The notes under the pieces are model-generated. The model worked only from the letters and a program-made list of their open reading frames with translations, was not told where the DNA came from and did no database searches. From NCBI GenBank assembly GCA_003427395.1, contig BFEA01000332.1, positions 675,489 through 726,013 of the forward strand: a DNA stretch of 50,525 bases, read 5' to 3'. The stretch comes from Chara braunii (Eukaryota; Streptophyta; Charophyceae; Charales; Characeae). Shown here piece by piece: positions 11,299 to 22,600 of the stretch (positions are counted from its first letter, which is position 1; each line of letters begins with the position of its first letter). The translations under genes and the position numbers were made by a program.

Positions 11299-12663
11299 AT
11301 GCCAAGAGGAGGGAGGGGAACACGGCCACTGCGACGGCCGGCGTGAGCATCAGGAGGACATGGACGGCATGGGCCTTACCGTCGAGCAAGCACTCCCGTA
11401 TATAACGATGGGGATATCGAGTTATTCATGGACGAGTTATGGGGCCACGCTGACCATATGGGGTGGACCGTGACCCAAACGATCGAGAGGCTGAGGGGAG
11501 TTGGCAGGTTTGTGGAGCCCATCGCACAGATTCGCAGGGAGGCTCGAACGAGGTCGGAAGTGGAGGCGCGGATGCAGGAACTACGACCCTCGCCTGTGGG
11601 ACCTGATGGCAGGCCTATTCGACTGGAGATTGGAAATGCATATGACTTCATCCCAGCATTCGAGCAATTCATGCAGGACCAGGCAATACTGCAAAGCGAG
11701 TGGATGACGACGTTACCCCTGTGGACCCGAAAGGCGGAAAGAGTTTTGGCCAGACGGATCAGGGATATGGCCCGAGATTGGGATGGTTGTAGAGCGCACT
11801 TGAGGGCGGCATTCCGGCAGCCAGAACCACCTCAGCCTAGAGTCGAAAGGCACCTCAGGAGCGGCAGGCAGAGGGAACCTGAGCCCGCTGAAAACCGAAC
11901 CTCGCGGAGAGGACGGAAGGCGCTTGCTAGGCGGGAAGAGGAGGACGTGCCTGAGGCAGAACGACGGGGGGAGCACCCCGAGGGTGGACTGGGGCCAATG
12001 GAGTTCCACCACTATACTGGAGGAGGACTGGGGGGACCGCCTCAGCATATACAGGAAGAGATACCGGCCTTTGAAGGGTCATTGCAAGAGTTAGAGGCAC
12101 ACCTAGACGCTGCCCAGTGGAGAGAGCCGCCGATGAGTGAGGGGCGCATTGAGGCCATCGCGGGAGTACCACAAGAGAACGTCCCAGACCCTGAACAAGA
12201 GGAGGGGCCGAGTGCTACGAAAGACCGGATTGGGGACGAGATCATAGAAGTTGAGGAAGACACTCCCCCTCAGGGACCAGCCGTGGGGCTGAGGCTCGGT
12301 AGTCCACTCGAGAGCCCGCCAGATACGAGGAAGAAAGTACAAAGGGAGGAAGTCTCGATCTCGGTGCCGGAGACAGCCCTATCGCCGACAGGAATGGAGG
12401 CAAGTGAGGCGGAGGGGGCCAGTCTGAGAAGGGAGGCAGACAGTCTGACCGATAGCCATCTGGCCGCCCACGCCCTGGAGCAGCATAATCTGGAAGAATA
12501 CATACCTATGGAGTCACCTCGGGAACCAGGTCAGGCTGAGAGAGAGGTGGAAACGGGGATCTCAGGGGAAGTCGAACAACGCACGGTAGAGGAAGTACCA
12601 GCGAAAGAAACGGCTAAGGAAAAGCGGGCTAGAGTGGCAAGACGTTGGGAGGAAATCCGGTAG
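11299..12663 (+). pseudogene. Element 1 second Gag-like ORF, N-terminal part
   Basis: ATG 11299 opens a frame that meets TGA 11344-11346 and continues from 11347. It runs past ATG 11428 to TAG 12661-12663, and the same frame then goes on to 13848. The first 150 residues look like two Gag-type half-domains in a row: DIELFMDELWGHADHMGWT to VEARM, then FIPAFEQFMQDQ to WDGCRAHLRAAF. Each has an acidic-aromatic start and ends at a Trp or Arg-rich helix. An Arg-rich and then Glu/Pro-rich disordered region follows. I infer an RNA-binding structural accessory protein. The position between integrase and the 3' LTR is where plant gypsy elements may carry extra ORFs. I cannot name a family with certainty. 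Confidence 0.6.
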
Positions 12664-13848
12664 GAAGGGCAAAGATTGGAAGCAGCAGGGGTGCTCCCAA
12701 GTCCGCCACCGCCCTATAAACCATATGGGCTCCGGGAGATGTGGGGAGAGTTTCTTGCTTGTCATGGCGAAGGGTTGACGACCCCAGGCAAGGCAGAGGT
12801 CGAAACCTCACAGAGAGCTGATGAGTATTTGGATCAGAGGATTCGCTCCGTATCCAAGACCTCCTTCAACAGGTATAGGATGTTGGAGGCGGATCTGAGA
12901 GGGAAGGAGCTGCATGAAGCAGGGTTGGAGTCACGGTTGGGGACCCTTGAGGCAGAAGTCNGTGAGCTCAGGGCTCTGGTGACTAGCCAGGCCGCCACCA
13001 TCCTNGAATTGAGGCAGCAACTTCATGGCANCAAGGATGNGGCGGAAGGNAGCAGGCCAGGGGGGCAGANTCAGCCAANACATGGCGTATCGGAGCANCC
13101 AGCGGTGGCGGAGCCTCAGCAAGAGGCACCTATGGGAAGAGTCATTTTGGAGCCTGAGGAGGCAGAGGCCAAGAGGAAGGCTGAGAGGGAAGCCTTCGAA
13201 TTCAGAGCCCCTACGGAGCTTGCGGTGCTACCCACAATGGTTGCGGACCCTGCCATGCCACCGTCACTTGGGGAGAGACTGCCCTCGGCCAGTGATGAGC
13301 CTCCCCAAGGCTCGACAGGAGGATCCTTGGAAGTGCTACTGGAAGCAGTCCACTCTATGCAGGAGGATGCTGGCTTGTTTTCACCAGAGTCCAAGTTGGA
13401 AGAGCCCCTGGAGAGCGAGATGGGAAGTGCAATAGAGGGCATCATCGCAGGCAGGCCCCAGAGGTTGGATACTCCTGACTATGAGCCAGAGGGAGCAAGG
13501 GCGCAACCAGGGCCCAGTCCGCGAGAGTCGGAGGCAGGCTCTGAGAGACCCAGAGATGTGCCTCAGTGCCATGAGTTGGACGGAGAAGCCAGGGAAACCC
13601 CATCGCCAGCAGGGCCCCAGCGGAAGGAGAAAAGGCCTAGGAAGCCGTTTGACTCGACCTGCTTCTATTGTACGAAGGAAGAGCACAGGGCATTGCAGTG
13701 CCTCAAATTCCTGAAGGACCAGGCAGACGGGAAGGTCTCGGAGTATGATGGGAAGATGTATGATAGGCAGGGTAGAGTGGTGGAGCGAGCTGTAGATGGG
13801 GGTAGGGCTCAGTTGTACAGGCAGAACCAGGAGGAGATGAGTGAGTAG
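12664..13848 (+). pseudogene. Second Gag-like ORF, coiled coil and CCHC knuckle
   Basis: In-frame continuation behind TAG 12661-12663; the neighbouring codons suggest a former CAG. Residues encoded at about 12800-13030 form a heptad-like coiled coil (LESRLGTLEAEV, ELRALVTSQAAT, ELRQQL) with several n bases. A Pro/Glu-rich linker follows. Near the C-terminus lies a second CCHC zinc knuckle at 13660-13701 (CFYCTKEEHRALQC, C-x2-C-x4-H-x4-C). Together with the upstream part this would be a protein of about 849 residues ending at TAG 13846-13848. Confidence 0.62.
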
Positions 13849-14907
13849 GGTCTGGTTCAGGATATTTATTTGACGAATTTGCTATTACTTAGGCAGGGTG
13901 GACACCTACGACGTTGAGTGTGTACATGGGGGCCTACGGCATGGGATGGCCGCTGTAACTAGGATCATGTAAAATAGGGGGCGTACACTAAGTGGCAATA
14001 AAATACTGAATTGTTTTGGGGATCCCCTGTACAGATAACCATATACTATATTCAGGGTGGGGTGAGTTGTTTTGTGTGGGTTCGGAGACGAGGTTACCTT
14101 GTGGATTTTTGGATGAGATATCTCATCCATGAGTGTATATCTGAGTTGAGTGAGGTTTGAGACTGTCATTTGTACATGACGATCACACTCACTCTCACAT
14201 GTGTGCGAATGGAATGTATGTGAACTGCCTACTCTCCGGTATACTTGTGCGATCTGCCCGCGGGCAGGTAACGGGGCCAGGTATAAGGAGAGGGCGTGTT
14301 GTTTGTCCTTGTGAAAGAATAAAAATCCCTTGGATTTGTAAGTCTTTGAGACTCAGATGCTTGCCATGCCGAATGTATGTTGTTGAATTGTGATGAGGAC
14401 CCATAAGTTAGTCCCTCAAGTTGAGTTGTACTATGGTAGGGGTGCCTGGTTTTTTTTAGGAGGCAACCCGCTACATGCTGGGAGACCTATGGAGTGAGAC
14501 CTCCCTCGTATGAAGGGTGGCTACCAGATCGGTGGCATGGTAAGCAAGGTTGGTATATAATAAAGCCTGACGAGAAGGGCCATGTTTGTTGCTTGGCCAC
14601 TGTTGAGAGTTTGGAGAGGTCGCAAATAGTTTCTTTTGGGAGATGTCACTGGGATGCGTGGCCTCCTTTTCTGATCAAGTAAGGAAGTCACGACCTTGTG
14701 CAACTGGCGGTGATTCTGTTTGTAAATGTGGAGAGGTTACCACGATCCCCTGTGTGTCCCACAGAGGGCGGGTAAATACCTTTTACGTGTGACAGGCCTC
14801 TGCATAGTCCCGCAGTAAGCTCGTAATTGTTGCGACCCACCGTTCAACCACATGTGTTAATCCTGGAACATATATGAGAATACCAAGCTAACGGTAGAGT
14901 TTAGCAC

Positions 14908-14929
14908 CACTAGGGCGCAACCCCTAGTG
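14908..14929 (+). other. Hairpin with CGCAAC loop (first)
   Basis: CACTAGGG at 14908-14915 pairs perfectly with CCCTAGTG at 14922-14929 around the six-base loop CGCAAC. Confidence 0.7.
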
Positions 14930-15103
14930 TTGGCTGCTGATCGGCACAACCTGGTCAGCGGGTCTGCGTCGTTCCTAGGGAGTAAAGACTTAAAAGGGTG
15001 TGGCCACCTAGGAGGGTTTTACTCCCGTAGACCGACGTGGGATAGGAGTCGAGTCGAGTCTTTTTGGAGTCCTGATTGAATGATTATCAGGAGAAATAAT
15101 CTA

Positions 15104-15121
15104 TCGCGGCGCAACCCGCGA
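15104..15121 (+). other. Hairpin with CGCAAC loop (second)
   Basis: TCGCGG at 15104-15109 pairs perfectly with CCGCGA at 15116-15121. The loop is the same CGCAAC as in the hairpin at 14908-14929, while the stem sequence is unrelated. Confidence 0.7.
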
Positions 15122-16300
15122 AGACATTACCGTTGAGTTAACAAACGCGGTGAGCCGTAGACCTGGCACGACCACCCAGACTGCGGTGGGCCAAGATGGG
15201 GACCTCGCCTTTTTGTACTAGACTGCAGAAAGAGCTGAGTGAATATTAAGTATACGTATATGCGTATGTGTGTTTGATTGCGGGAGATTTTCTGAGAAGG
15301 AAGGCGAGAGTGTCTTCAAAGGTCTCGGTTAGGGCCTGCGTCCTTAGTTTTGGCCACGACTAGGGACACCCAACGAGAAGCCGAAGGTTGTCTAGGACCA
15401 GGGGATGAGGACGGTTGAGAGGGTCTTTGGAACTTATGCTGTCAGCATCCTAGTGCCTGGGCGATGAGGGTCGGGCTAGAATCCTGGCAGCATATAGTTG
15501 TGGAGGCATGGCTTGATGGAGGCCTCTACCCTAAGTCTGTCGACTAATCGGATTGGTTCCTTTTCTCGTCAGCATTTCGAGTTGTGGTTGGATTTGTAGC
15601 TTTTTGATCTTGCGAAGCGACAGGGACATCGCTTAATATGGTCTGGTAAGCTGTCGGCGCGAATACCCAGACAAGGGTATCCGCCCTAGTTTTTGCAAGT
15701 AACCGGAACTAAGAGGGAAGGTCTAAAGTGTACTGCGCGAGACGCGCCTAAGTCGGTTCGGCTACATGGCTAGGGTGTCTAATCGGAGTAGAGCGGGTGG
15801 GGGCGCGCGGGTTTAAGGCGCGCGTGTAATTGCTCTACTTTTGATTATGCAACCGGCGTAGTTGGCCGGCCAGATCTTGGTTACTAGGAATAAGAGGTGC
15901 CTTAGTTGGAGTAGTGGCCGTTGANGGTCCTAAGTACGGCATGGGGTGCGAGGCGGCCGCGACACAAATTGGGTAGGCTAGTGAAGGGGCCTACCAGCAG
16001 CAGGCGCTTAATAAGTGGAGTAGGGAGTGAGGGACGGGCTAGTCCTAGGCCTAGGGGCTGCGTGTACCAATTATATGCGATCACGCGCAGGCCAGTACCA
16101 GGCTGGGGCATGGCCCTATAGGTTACGGTACTGGGCTAACACGGCGGAGATGCGGAGAGCGAGGGCAGCAGCGGAGGAGCGAGGGAGCACAGGGGAGCCG
16201 AGGGGTTGAGGGTCCCGTGGGACTATCCCCCTTGCTTTTTTGCTGGGGGGGTCCGACAGCGGGCCCGCGAGGCAGGACCGAGGCTGGGTTCCGACGGTTC

Positions 16301-17010
16301 CCNACCCCCTATCCGCTTTTTCTTAAATTTATTTTNTAAATTGTTATTATTCTTATTTTTATTTCTATTTTGTTATTACTATTTATCTCGTCCCACAACN
16401 NGGCGTGGTCCGGTACCGGTCTTAGGACCGGTCGTGACCCCACGCATGAACCATTGAAGCACGGGCCGAGGGGCCAACGTACATGCGAGCGGAAGGGTGA
16501 TTTNCCCACGAGGCCGAAGGACCCTGTGTGGCAGTTCAGCGTCCGCCAACCCCGGTCTGCTGAGAAAAAGGGTGAGTGGGAGTATGCCGTCGGGGCCCGT
16601 GAGTCGCAGGACCAATCACACAGATTCACCAAGGTCCTAAATGTACCATTTGCGTGCCTCGATCAGGCAGCCTGCATGGCCGCGGGACAAGGGAATTCGC
16701 GGTCACCAGCTCTTGCACCGATTATGGGTGGTGCCGTGCGACCAGCAGGGTACCAAGTTGCCGCTACCGCAGACGACCAGGGCCTTGTCCCATCTGAAAA
16801 GGTACAGCAGTGTGACCTGACCATGCCCAAAACCTCAGATTGGCCTGTCCCAGATCTGCATATTTCGCAGATTTGGGGCGCAGTGTGAGCATGCCCGTTG
16901 GGGCCCGAAAGATGGCTACTGCACCTGGGCGGAGCGGCCCAAGGCACAGTGGGGGAGGCACACAGCTCTAGCCAGCTGGTCACATGGAAACCCCCCCATC
17001 CTGCTGTTTC
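16301..17010. other. Unassigned sequence left of the assembly gap
   Basis: An AT-rich patch (16316-16385) sits inside GC-rich sequence. An open frame runs through 16370-16888, but it has no recognisable motif and contains n bases. I see no gene. Confidence 0.35.
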
Positions 17011-17951
17011 NNNNNNNNNNNNNNNNNNNNNNNNNNNNNNNNNNNNNNNNNNNNNNNNNNNNNNNNNNNNNNNNNNNNNNNNNNNNNNNNNNNNNNNNNN
17101 NNNNNNNNNNNNNNNNNNNNNNNNNNNNNNNNNNNNNNNNNNNNNNNNNNNNNNNNNNNNNNNNNNNNNNNNNNNNNNNNNNNNNNNNNNNNNNNNNNNN
17201 NNNNNNNNNNNNNNNNNNNNNNNNNNNNNNNNNNNNNNNNNNNNNNNNNNNNNNNNNNNNNNNNNNNNNNNNNNNNNNNNNNNNNNNNNNNNNNNNNNNN
17301 NNNNNNNNNNNNNNNNNNNNNNNNNNNNNNNNNNNNNNNNNNNNNNNNNNNNNNNNNNNNNNNNNNNNNNNNNNNNNNNNNNNNNNNNNNNNNNNNNNNN
17401 NNNNNNNNNNNNNNNNNNNNNNNNNNNNNNNNNNNNNNNNNNNNNNNNNNNNNNNNNNNNNNNNNNNNNNNNNNNNNNNNNNNNNNNNNNNNNNNNNNNN
17501 NNNNNNNNNNNNNNNNNNNNNNNNNNNNNNNNNNNNNNNNNNNNNNNNNNNNNNNNNNNNNNNNNNNNNNNNNNNNNNNNNNNNNNNNNNNNNNNNNNNN
17601 NNNNNNNNNNNNNNNNNNNNNNNNNNNNNNNNNNNNNNNNNNNNNNNNNNNNNNNNNNNNNNNNNNNNNNNNNNNNNNNNNNNNNNNNNNNNNNNNNNNN
17701 NNNNNNNNNNNNNNNNNNNNNNNNNNNNNNNNNNNNNNNNNNNNNNNNNNNNNNNNNNNNNNNNNNNNNNNNNNNNNNNNNNNNNNNNNNNNNNNNNNNN
17801 NNNNNNNNNNNNNNNNNNNNNNNNNNNNNNNNNNNNNNNNNNNNNNNNNNNNNNNNNNNNNNNNNNNNNNNNNNNNNNNNNNNNNNNNNNNNNNNNNNNN
17901 NNNNNNNNNNNNNNNNNNNNNNNNNNNNNNNNNNNNNNNNNNNNNNNNNNN
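17011..17951. other. Assembly gap (run of n)
   Basis: 941 consecutive unresolved bases. Any frames drawn through it are meaningless. Confidence 0.99.
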
Positions 17952-19496
17952 ATCACCTACCTTGCTGAAGTCGCCTTCGCCCAGGGGCATAGTTGCCTCC
18001 ATCTCCGAGCTACCTCTGCTCCGCCCAATGGGCCCAGCGCGCTGTCGGGCATGACCTCCTACGTTGGGAGTGGGTTAGGAGAAAACAAGGGGGCACTGAA
18101 GAGAACGGGGGTGTAAGAAGAGGGGGAGTAAGAGGTGGCCATGTTTACCTGGTAACTACGCCGAATTCCCCTGCTCACTACTTGGTGGCTGTGGTGAAAA
18201 AGTAAATGAACCTGGCCGAGGTTACGGGCCAGGTGTGTTGAAGGGCTGGCCGATACGTGTACCAGCAAGTGAGCTGCAGAGGGGGAAGGTGGTGACGGTC
18301 GTGGTTCATCATCATCACGGCGGTCGTCACGGGCGTCTTCGACCGCCCCTTGGCTCGACAGGCTGGCGGTGGCCCTCGGCTCCATATGCGGGCACATGCA
18401 GAGAGAGAGGGGAGTGAGAGCGCCCACCTGGTTAAGTGGGGCCTGGCGGGTAGCTCTGTGCAACCCGGCCACTACGATGCTGCCCATGCACGGGTGGACG
18501 GGCCGTGAGGCAGATACAAAAAACAGCAACTCTCCAGTTGGTGGCGCCTGATCGAGAGACGGCAGATTAGAGAGCGAGTTCTATTATAGATTTTTTTTGT
18601 TGAGTATAGCTGCTGTGTACGCTCGTCACCGGATTCAAGGGGCATTACTCATGGTACGTGTCGTCCTGACCCCTCGACTTGGAGAGGTTGCGGCAGCAGC
18701 AGCTGCCACTACCGGGTGCCGTTGTCGTTCTTAGGACGGTACAACAGGGTGATGAGGGTTCGGACTTTGCCATAACACTGCTGAACTCCAGGATTGCTGC
18801 TGCTGTTCGACTGCGGATGCTGCTACTGNGCGAAACTATGGTGAGCGCTGTCCATCGCCAGGCTGGTTGTGTTTAACTGGGGACTGGTTGGAATACGGTG
18901 CTATGGGTGGCTGGGCACCGCCGCTGCTGTATACCCAGCATTCTAATGGAAAATTGATCTTCACTTCTGGTGCCCCTGGTGGATGGCAATCGTGTGGTTG
19001 CCCGTGCTTACAGCCAAAGTTCGGTTTAATGGTTGCTGCTGCACGGGCCGAGGATGCTGCTGCTCAGAAAGAAGATCATCGACATGGGTTTGGATTGATG
19101 CAGGGCCTTTCACTATTGGGTGTGAAGTGAGCTGTGTTTCAGATGGCTGATCTTGACTGCTATGTTCCAGGGCTGAAGAGACTGTGGCAGAAGTGTTAGG
19201 CTTGAGNTACATGGCGTCAGACCACTGTGTGTTCCTACGATATTACTTCTGTGTATTCACTACTCTTTTGATATATGTGGTTGAACGGCCGCCTGTCAAG
19301 GCCAAGGCCGAACTCAACAGGGATTCTGATAGATTGAGGGCGCCCCAGGCTCATCAGTAAGGTACAGCATAGCATATGCCTCTGTGACTCTGTTTTTGGT
19401 TCTCTGGCCATCCTGTGTACCTCGAACAAGTGGTCTACCCTCNCATGGACCATTGTAGCTGCTGACGAGAGTAAGTGTACATACCATGGTCGTAGC
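17952..19496. other. Unassigned sequence right of the gap, partly CTG-rich
   Basis: No coding frame with motifs. From about 18670 to 19130 the sequence is rich in CTG/CTGCTG words, resembling the 158-1414 segment in composition. A link to the element 1 3' untranslated region is inferred from position only. Confidence 0.35.
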
Positions 19497-19662
19497 GATG
19501 GTCTGCATGGCCTACAACCTCAGTATGCTTCAATAGCTACTATTGATATAGGAGGGTGGATTCGTCTATCAGAGGGGTTGATGGTCTGCATGGCCTACAA
19601 CCTCAGTATGCTTCAATAGCTACTATTGATATAGGAGGGTGGATTCGTCTATCAGAGGGGTT
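19497..19662 (+). repeat. 83-bp tandem duplication before the 3' LTR
   Basis: 19497-19579 and 19580-19662 are identical or nearly so. Each copy ends in ATCAGAGGGGTT. The purine run CAGAGGGG just before 19662 is my candidate polypurine tract, because TGT follows and the LTR seems to end in ACA. Confidence 0.8.
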
Positions 19663-22600
19663 GTGTACTCACAGACAGGGGACTGGATCCGGACAAAAGT
19701 AGGAACGATTGCTAACCTCCGGGTCAGTTGGGGTATATCAGACTGCTCCTCGGTTAGAAAGGGTATAGGGGCCTGGATGCTGCGCTATTTGAGTAGTACA
19801 CTGGTTGAGCATCCTATAAGGCTCGTTTTGAGCGCCTGCTGTGCGTGGTTGCGCCTGACGGAGTTGCTGCTAGCAGGGGAGTTCGTCAGGAGAGCTTACT
19901 TCGACAGTTTGGCTTCATTAACCAAGCTGTCAGTTGGCCGCCATTGTGGGGCCCTCAGGCGAACCAAGATAACAAGGCCCCCTCAGGTGAGTCTAAGTGC
20001 ACCCCTCTAAGAGTCTCTAAACCTTCTCTATCTGCCTTTCTTACTCCAAATCTAGTCAATTGGTTACGAGGGGAAGGCGGCAGGCGGGATTGCAACCTGT
20101 AGGACCGCAACAAAACTCTGTGGGGAATCCTCCCACCGATTGTGGGAGCTCTGCCGGAACCTAGGCGAGGTTCTGGAGGCAGGGAACTATCAGGTAACTT
20201 CTTTCTGTCTATATACTCCCACTACACCCATGTTTGCATATCCCCCTATAGTTGATTGATGTATGTCTGCATGTCCCTATAAAGCTTGCTTTCTATTCAG
20301 GACATAACCAGACAAAGTAAAAGAATGCATGTATAAAGTTAAGTCTCAACTTCTTTGATTGATTGAAAGCAGATTGTGGGGTTGCATCTGGGGGAAGGGT
20401 GGGAGAAAGACAGTATGGCATGAAGTTTGCCGCGGTCAACCAAAGGCTGGGCCAGTTCCATAAGTTTGGGAAGGCCCAGTGCTATGTTTATCTTGTATTG
20501 CCTGGAGGACCAGACAAATCTATAAGTTTGGGTGGTCTGGTTGCTTTGACTTGTGAGGGCTGAATGTGATTGCTTCTTCAGGCGCCAGTCAAATCCATAA
20601 GTTTGGGTAGTCTGGCGACCTTGTTTATTTGGGGGTTTTTACAGTTTCTTTGGTTTCTGAACGAGGAGGTGAGCATGTCCCATAAGTTTGGGTGGTCTAC
20701 CTCTTCCTGCTTTGGTCTAAGAGAAATAACCCAGGCTAAGGACCAAGACATGTTCCATAAGTTTGGGTGGTCTTAGTCCAACGCCTCGCACATGCTAGAA
20801 CCAGAAGGGTATAACTTTAATATACTTTACTACTACACTATCTTTGAACAGGCTAGTCAAGCAGGGTTCCATAAGTTTGGGTGGCCTGACTATAGCTTAC
20901 CACTAACTGAAGAGAGTATTTAATTAAGAATAAACTTGTGGTACAAAGGGGCAGGCTGAGTCTTGAGTTGAAGATGATCGGCTCAGCTATATGCTGCTTC
21001 AAAAGACTAAGGGTAGACGAATTATATAAATCTTGGATACTTAAACTGTTCAGGGCGACTAGGATGGCCTAGTCATATGCCCAAAGAAGAGAAAAGTTGT
21101 TGTGCTCTGTGTTTGTGTATACTTCTTGGCTGGGCTAGACATGTTCCATAAGTTTGGGTGGTCTAGCCTTATGCCCTAGGTAAGTTGGGTATAAGGGACA
21201 AATTATTGAAAGGCTACGAACTATTGTTTGCTAAAGTAACTTGGGGATGGTGAGAGAGTGCATGTCTGTGGTTTGGCCTGCATGTGACTGAGTAATGCCA
21301 CTTCTTAGGCTGAGTTTGAATTTTGATAGGTAGTTGCTGTAGTTGCTCGCCACGTGCTAGAGCCATAGGAGTTAAGAGTCATTTCCTGTATTTTCTGGGC
21401 TCGTTTTTTTTTTACTTAGACTCATTTTTGCAGTTCTCGGATCCTTTATTTATACTTGGTCTTGTATAAATCTTGGTAAGCCACTTTCTCTACGGGAAGC
21501 GCTGCCGAAATTTTCCTAAATTAGAGGAGTTAGCTTGTATTTCGACAGGTGGCGACGTACGTAGGAGAGACTATGTCATAGGCTACCTTTGACTTGGGCG
21601 CTTGCTAGAGATAAGGCTTAGACCTAGTTAAGTGTGGTGACTTGGGTAAGATCGTGATATGGAGATTATCCTCCATGAGCTCATGGACTTAGCTTGAGAT
21701 TGGTCTGTCTTGTGTTACAGGTCTCCTTGATCGATTGATTCAGGACCTGGGGCTAGATTCAGCTTTGATCCTGCAAGGATCACCTTCTGTTGCCACAGAT
21801 AACAGGTCGGTTGCCGACTCGTCGGTTACGACTCAACCTCAACCCACTCTCCTTACTCAACCTAAAGAGGCTTCAGCCCTGGTGATCTTTTTTGTTTTGT
21901 TAAGGTTTCAACCGGACTTCTATTGAATGGCCATTTAACAAAGGTACTGAGTATTTACTTAAGGTTGGTTGGCTGGAGGTTGGGGCTTGCATGGCTGAGG
22001 CAAAGGGTATGAGCATAGAGATTGGTTGGAGTTGACTCCGTGTAGCGTATGGACTTGTGCTNGACTCTTTGATGTGATTGCAGGTATGTTCTAGGGCTTG
22101 GATTATTGGATTGGACTGCCCTGCGAACTATGATTGTGAGATGTGATCGTCACATGTTCATTCCCATATGTGTGCATATGTGTGTATATGTGTATGTATG
22201 TGTACCTATGTAGGGTACTTGTGTGGCCTGAAAGGGGCCGCGTGCTAAGAGAGTTAATCAGGGGTTGGGTTAGTAGAGAAAGGATGACCCCGTTACTTAT
22301 ATAAGTGCTTCTTGGAGATTGTTAGTCGGACGTTGGTCCTGGGCCGGGATTCAAGGTCCTTATCCAGGACATCCCAAGCCCTAGGCCCTGCATTGAAGGG
22401 GACCCCCCTCGGGCAGAGCCTACTTGCCTTGACCGCCAGGGCACTCGGGCCGAAAGCCGGACGTGCCGCGGCGGCCGCACGGCCAGTCCTTCAGCCGTGC
22501 AATGTCGTGAAGGGCGGAACCTTCACGATACTTCGAGTCTGACACGTGAGTGTCATAAGCGGTACTCGGATCCACGAGGGACCGCTCGATTATGGGCACT

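Larger units (their letters stand above)
13849..16300 (+). other. Element 1 long 3' non-coding region
   Basis: No credible coding frame. The stretch is rich in short perfect hairpins, among them 14908-14929, 15104-15121, an ATACCC/GGGTAT hairpin near 15661-15680 and a CGCGC/GCGCG hairpin near 15801-15823. It probably belongs to the retrotransposon, since both flanks do. A later insertion inside it cannot be excluded. Confidence 0.45.

Noticed and set aside
16898-18054. Long frames across 17011-17951
   Set aside because: They consist of unresolved bases in the assembly gap.
20447-21169. Hairpin array as hammerhead, twister or other known ribozyme, or as a miRNA cluster
   Set aside because: The hammerhead core CTGATGA…GAAA is absent, the stems are too short for miRNA precursors, and no known ribozyme consensus is recognised.
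20447-21169. Hairpin array as CRISPR
   Set aside because: Repeat and spacer lengths are irregular, the stems differ, the context is a eukaryotic LTR and no cas genes are present.
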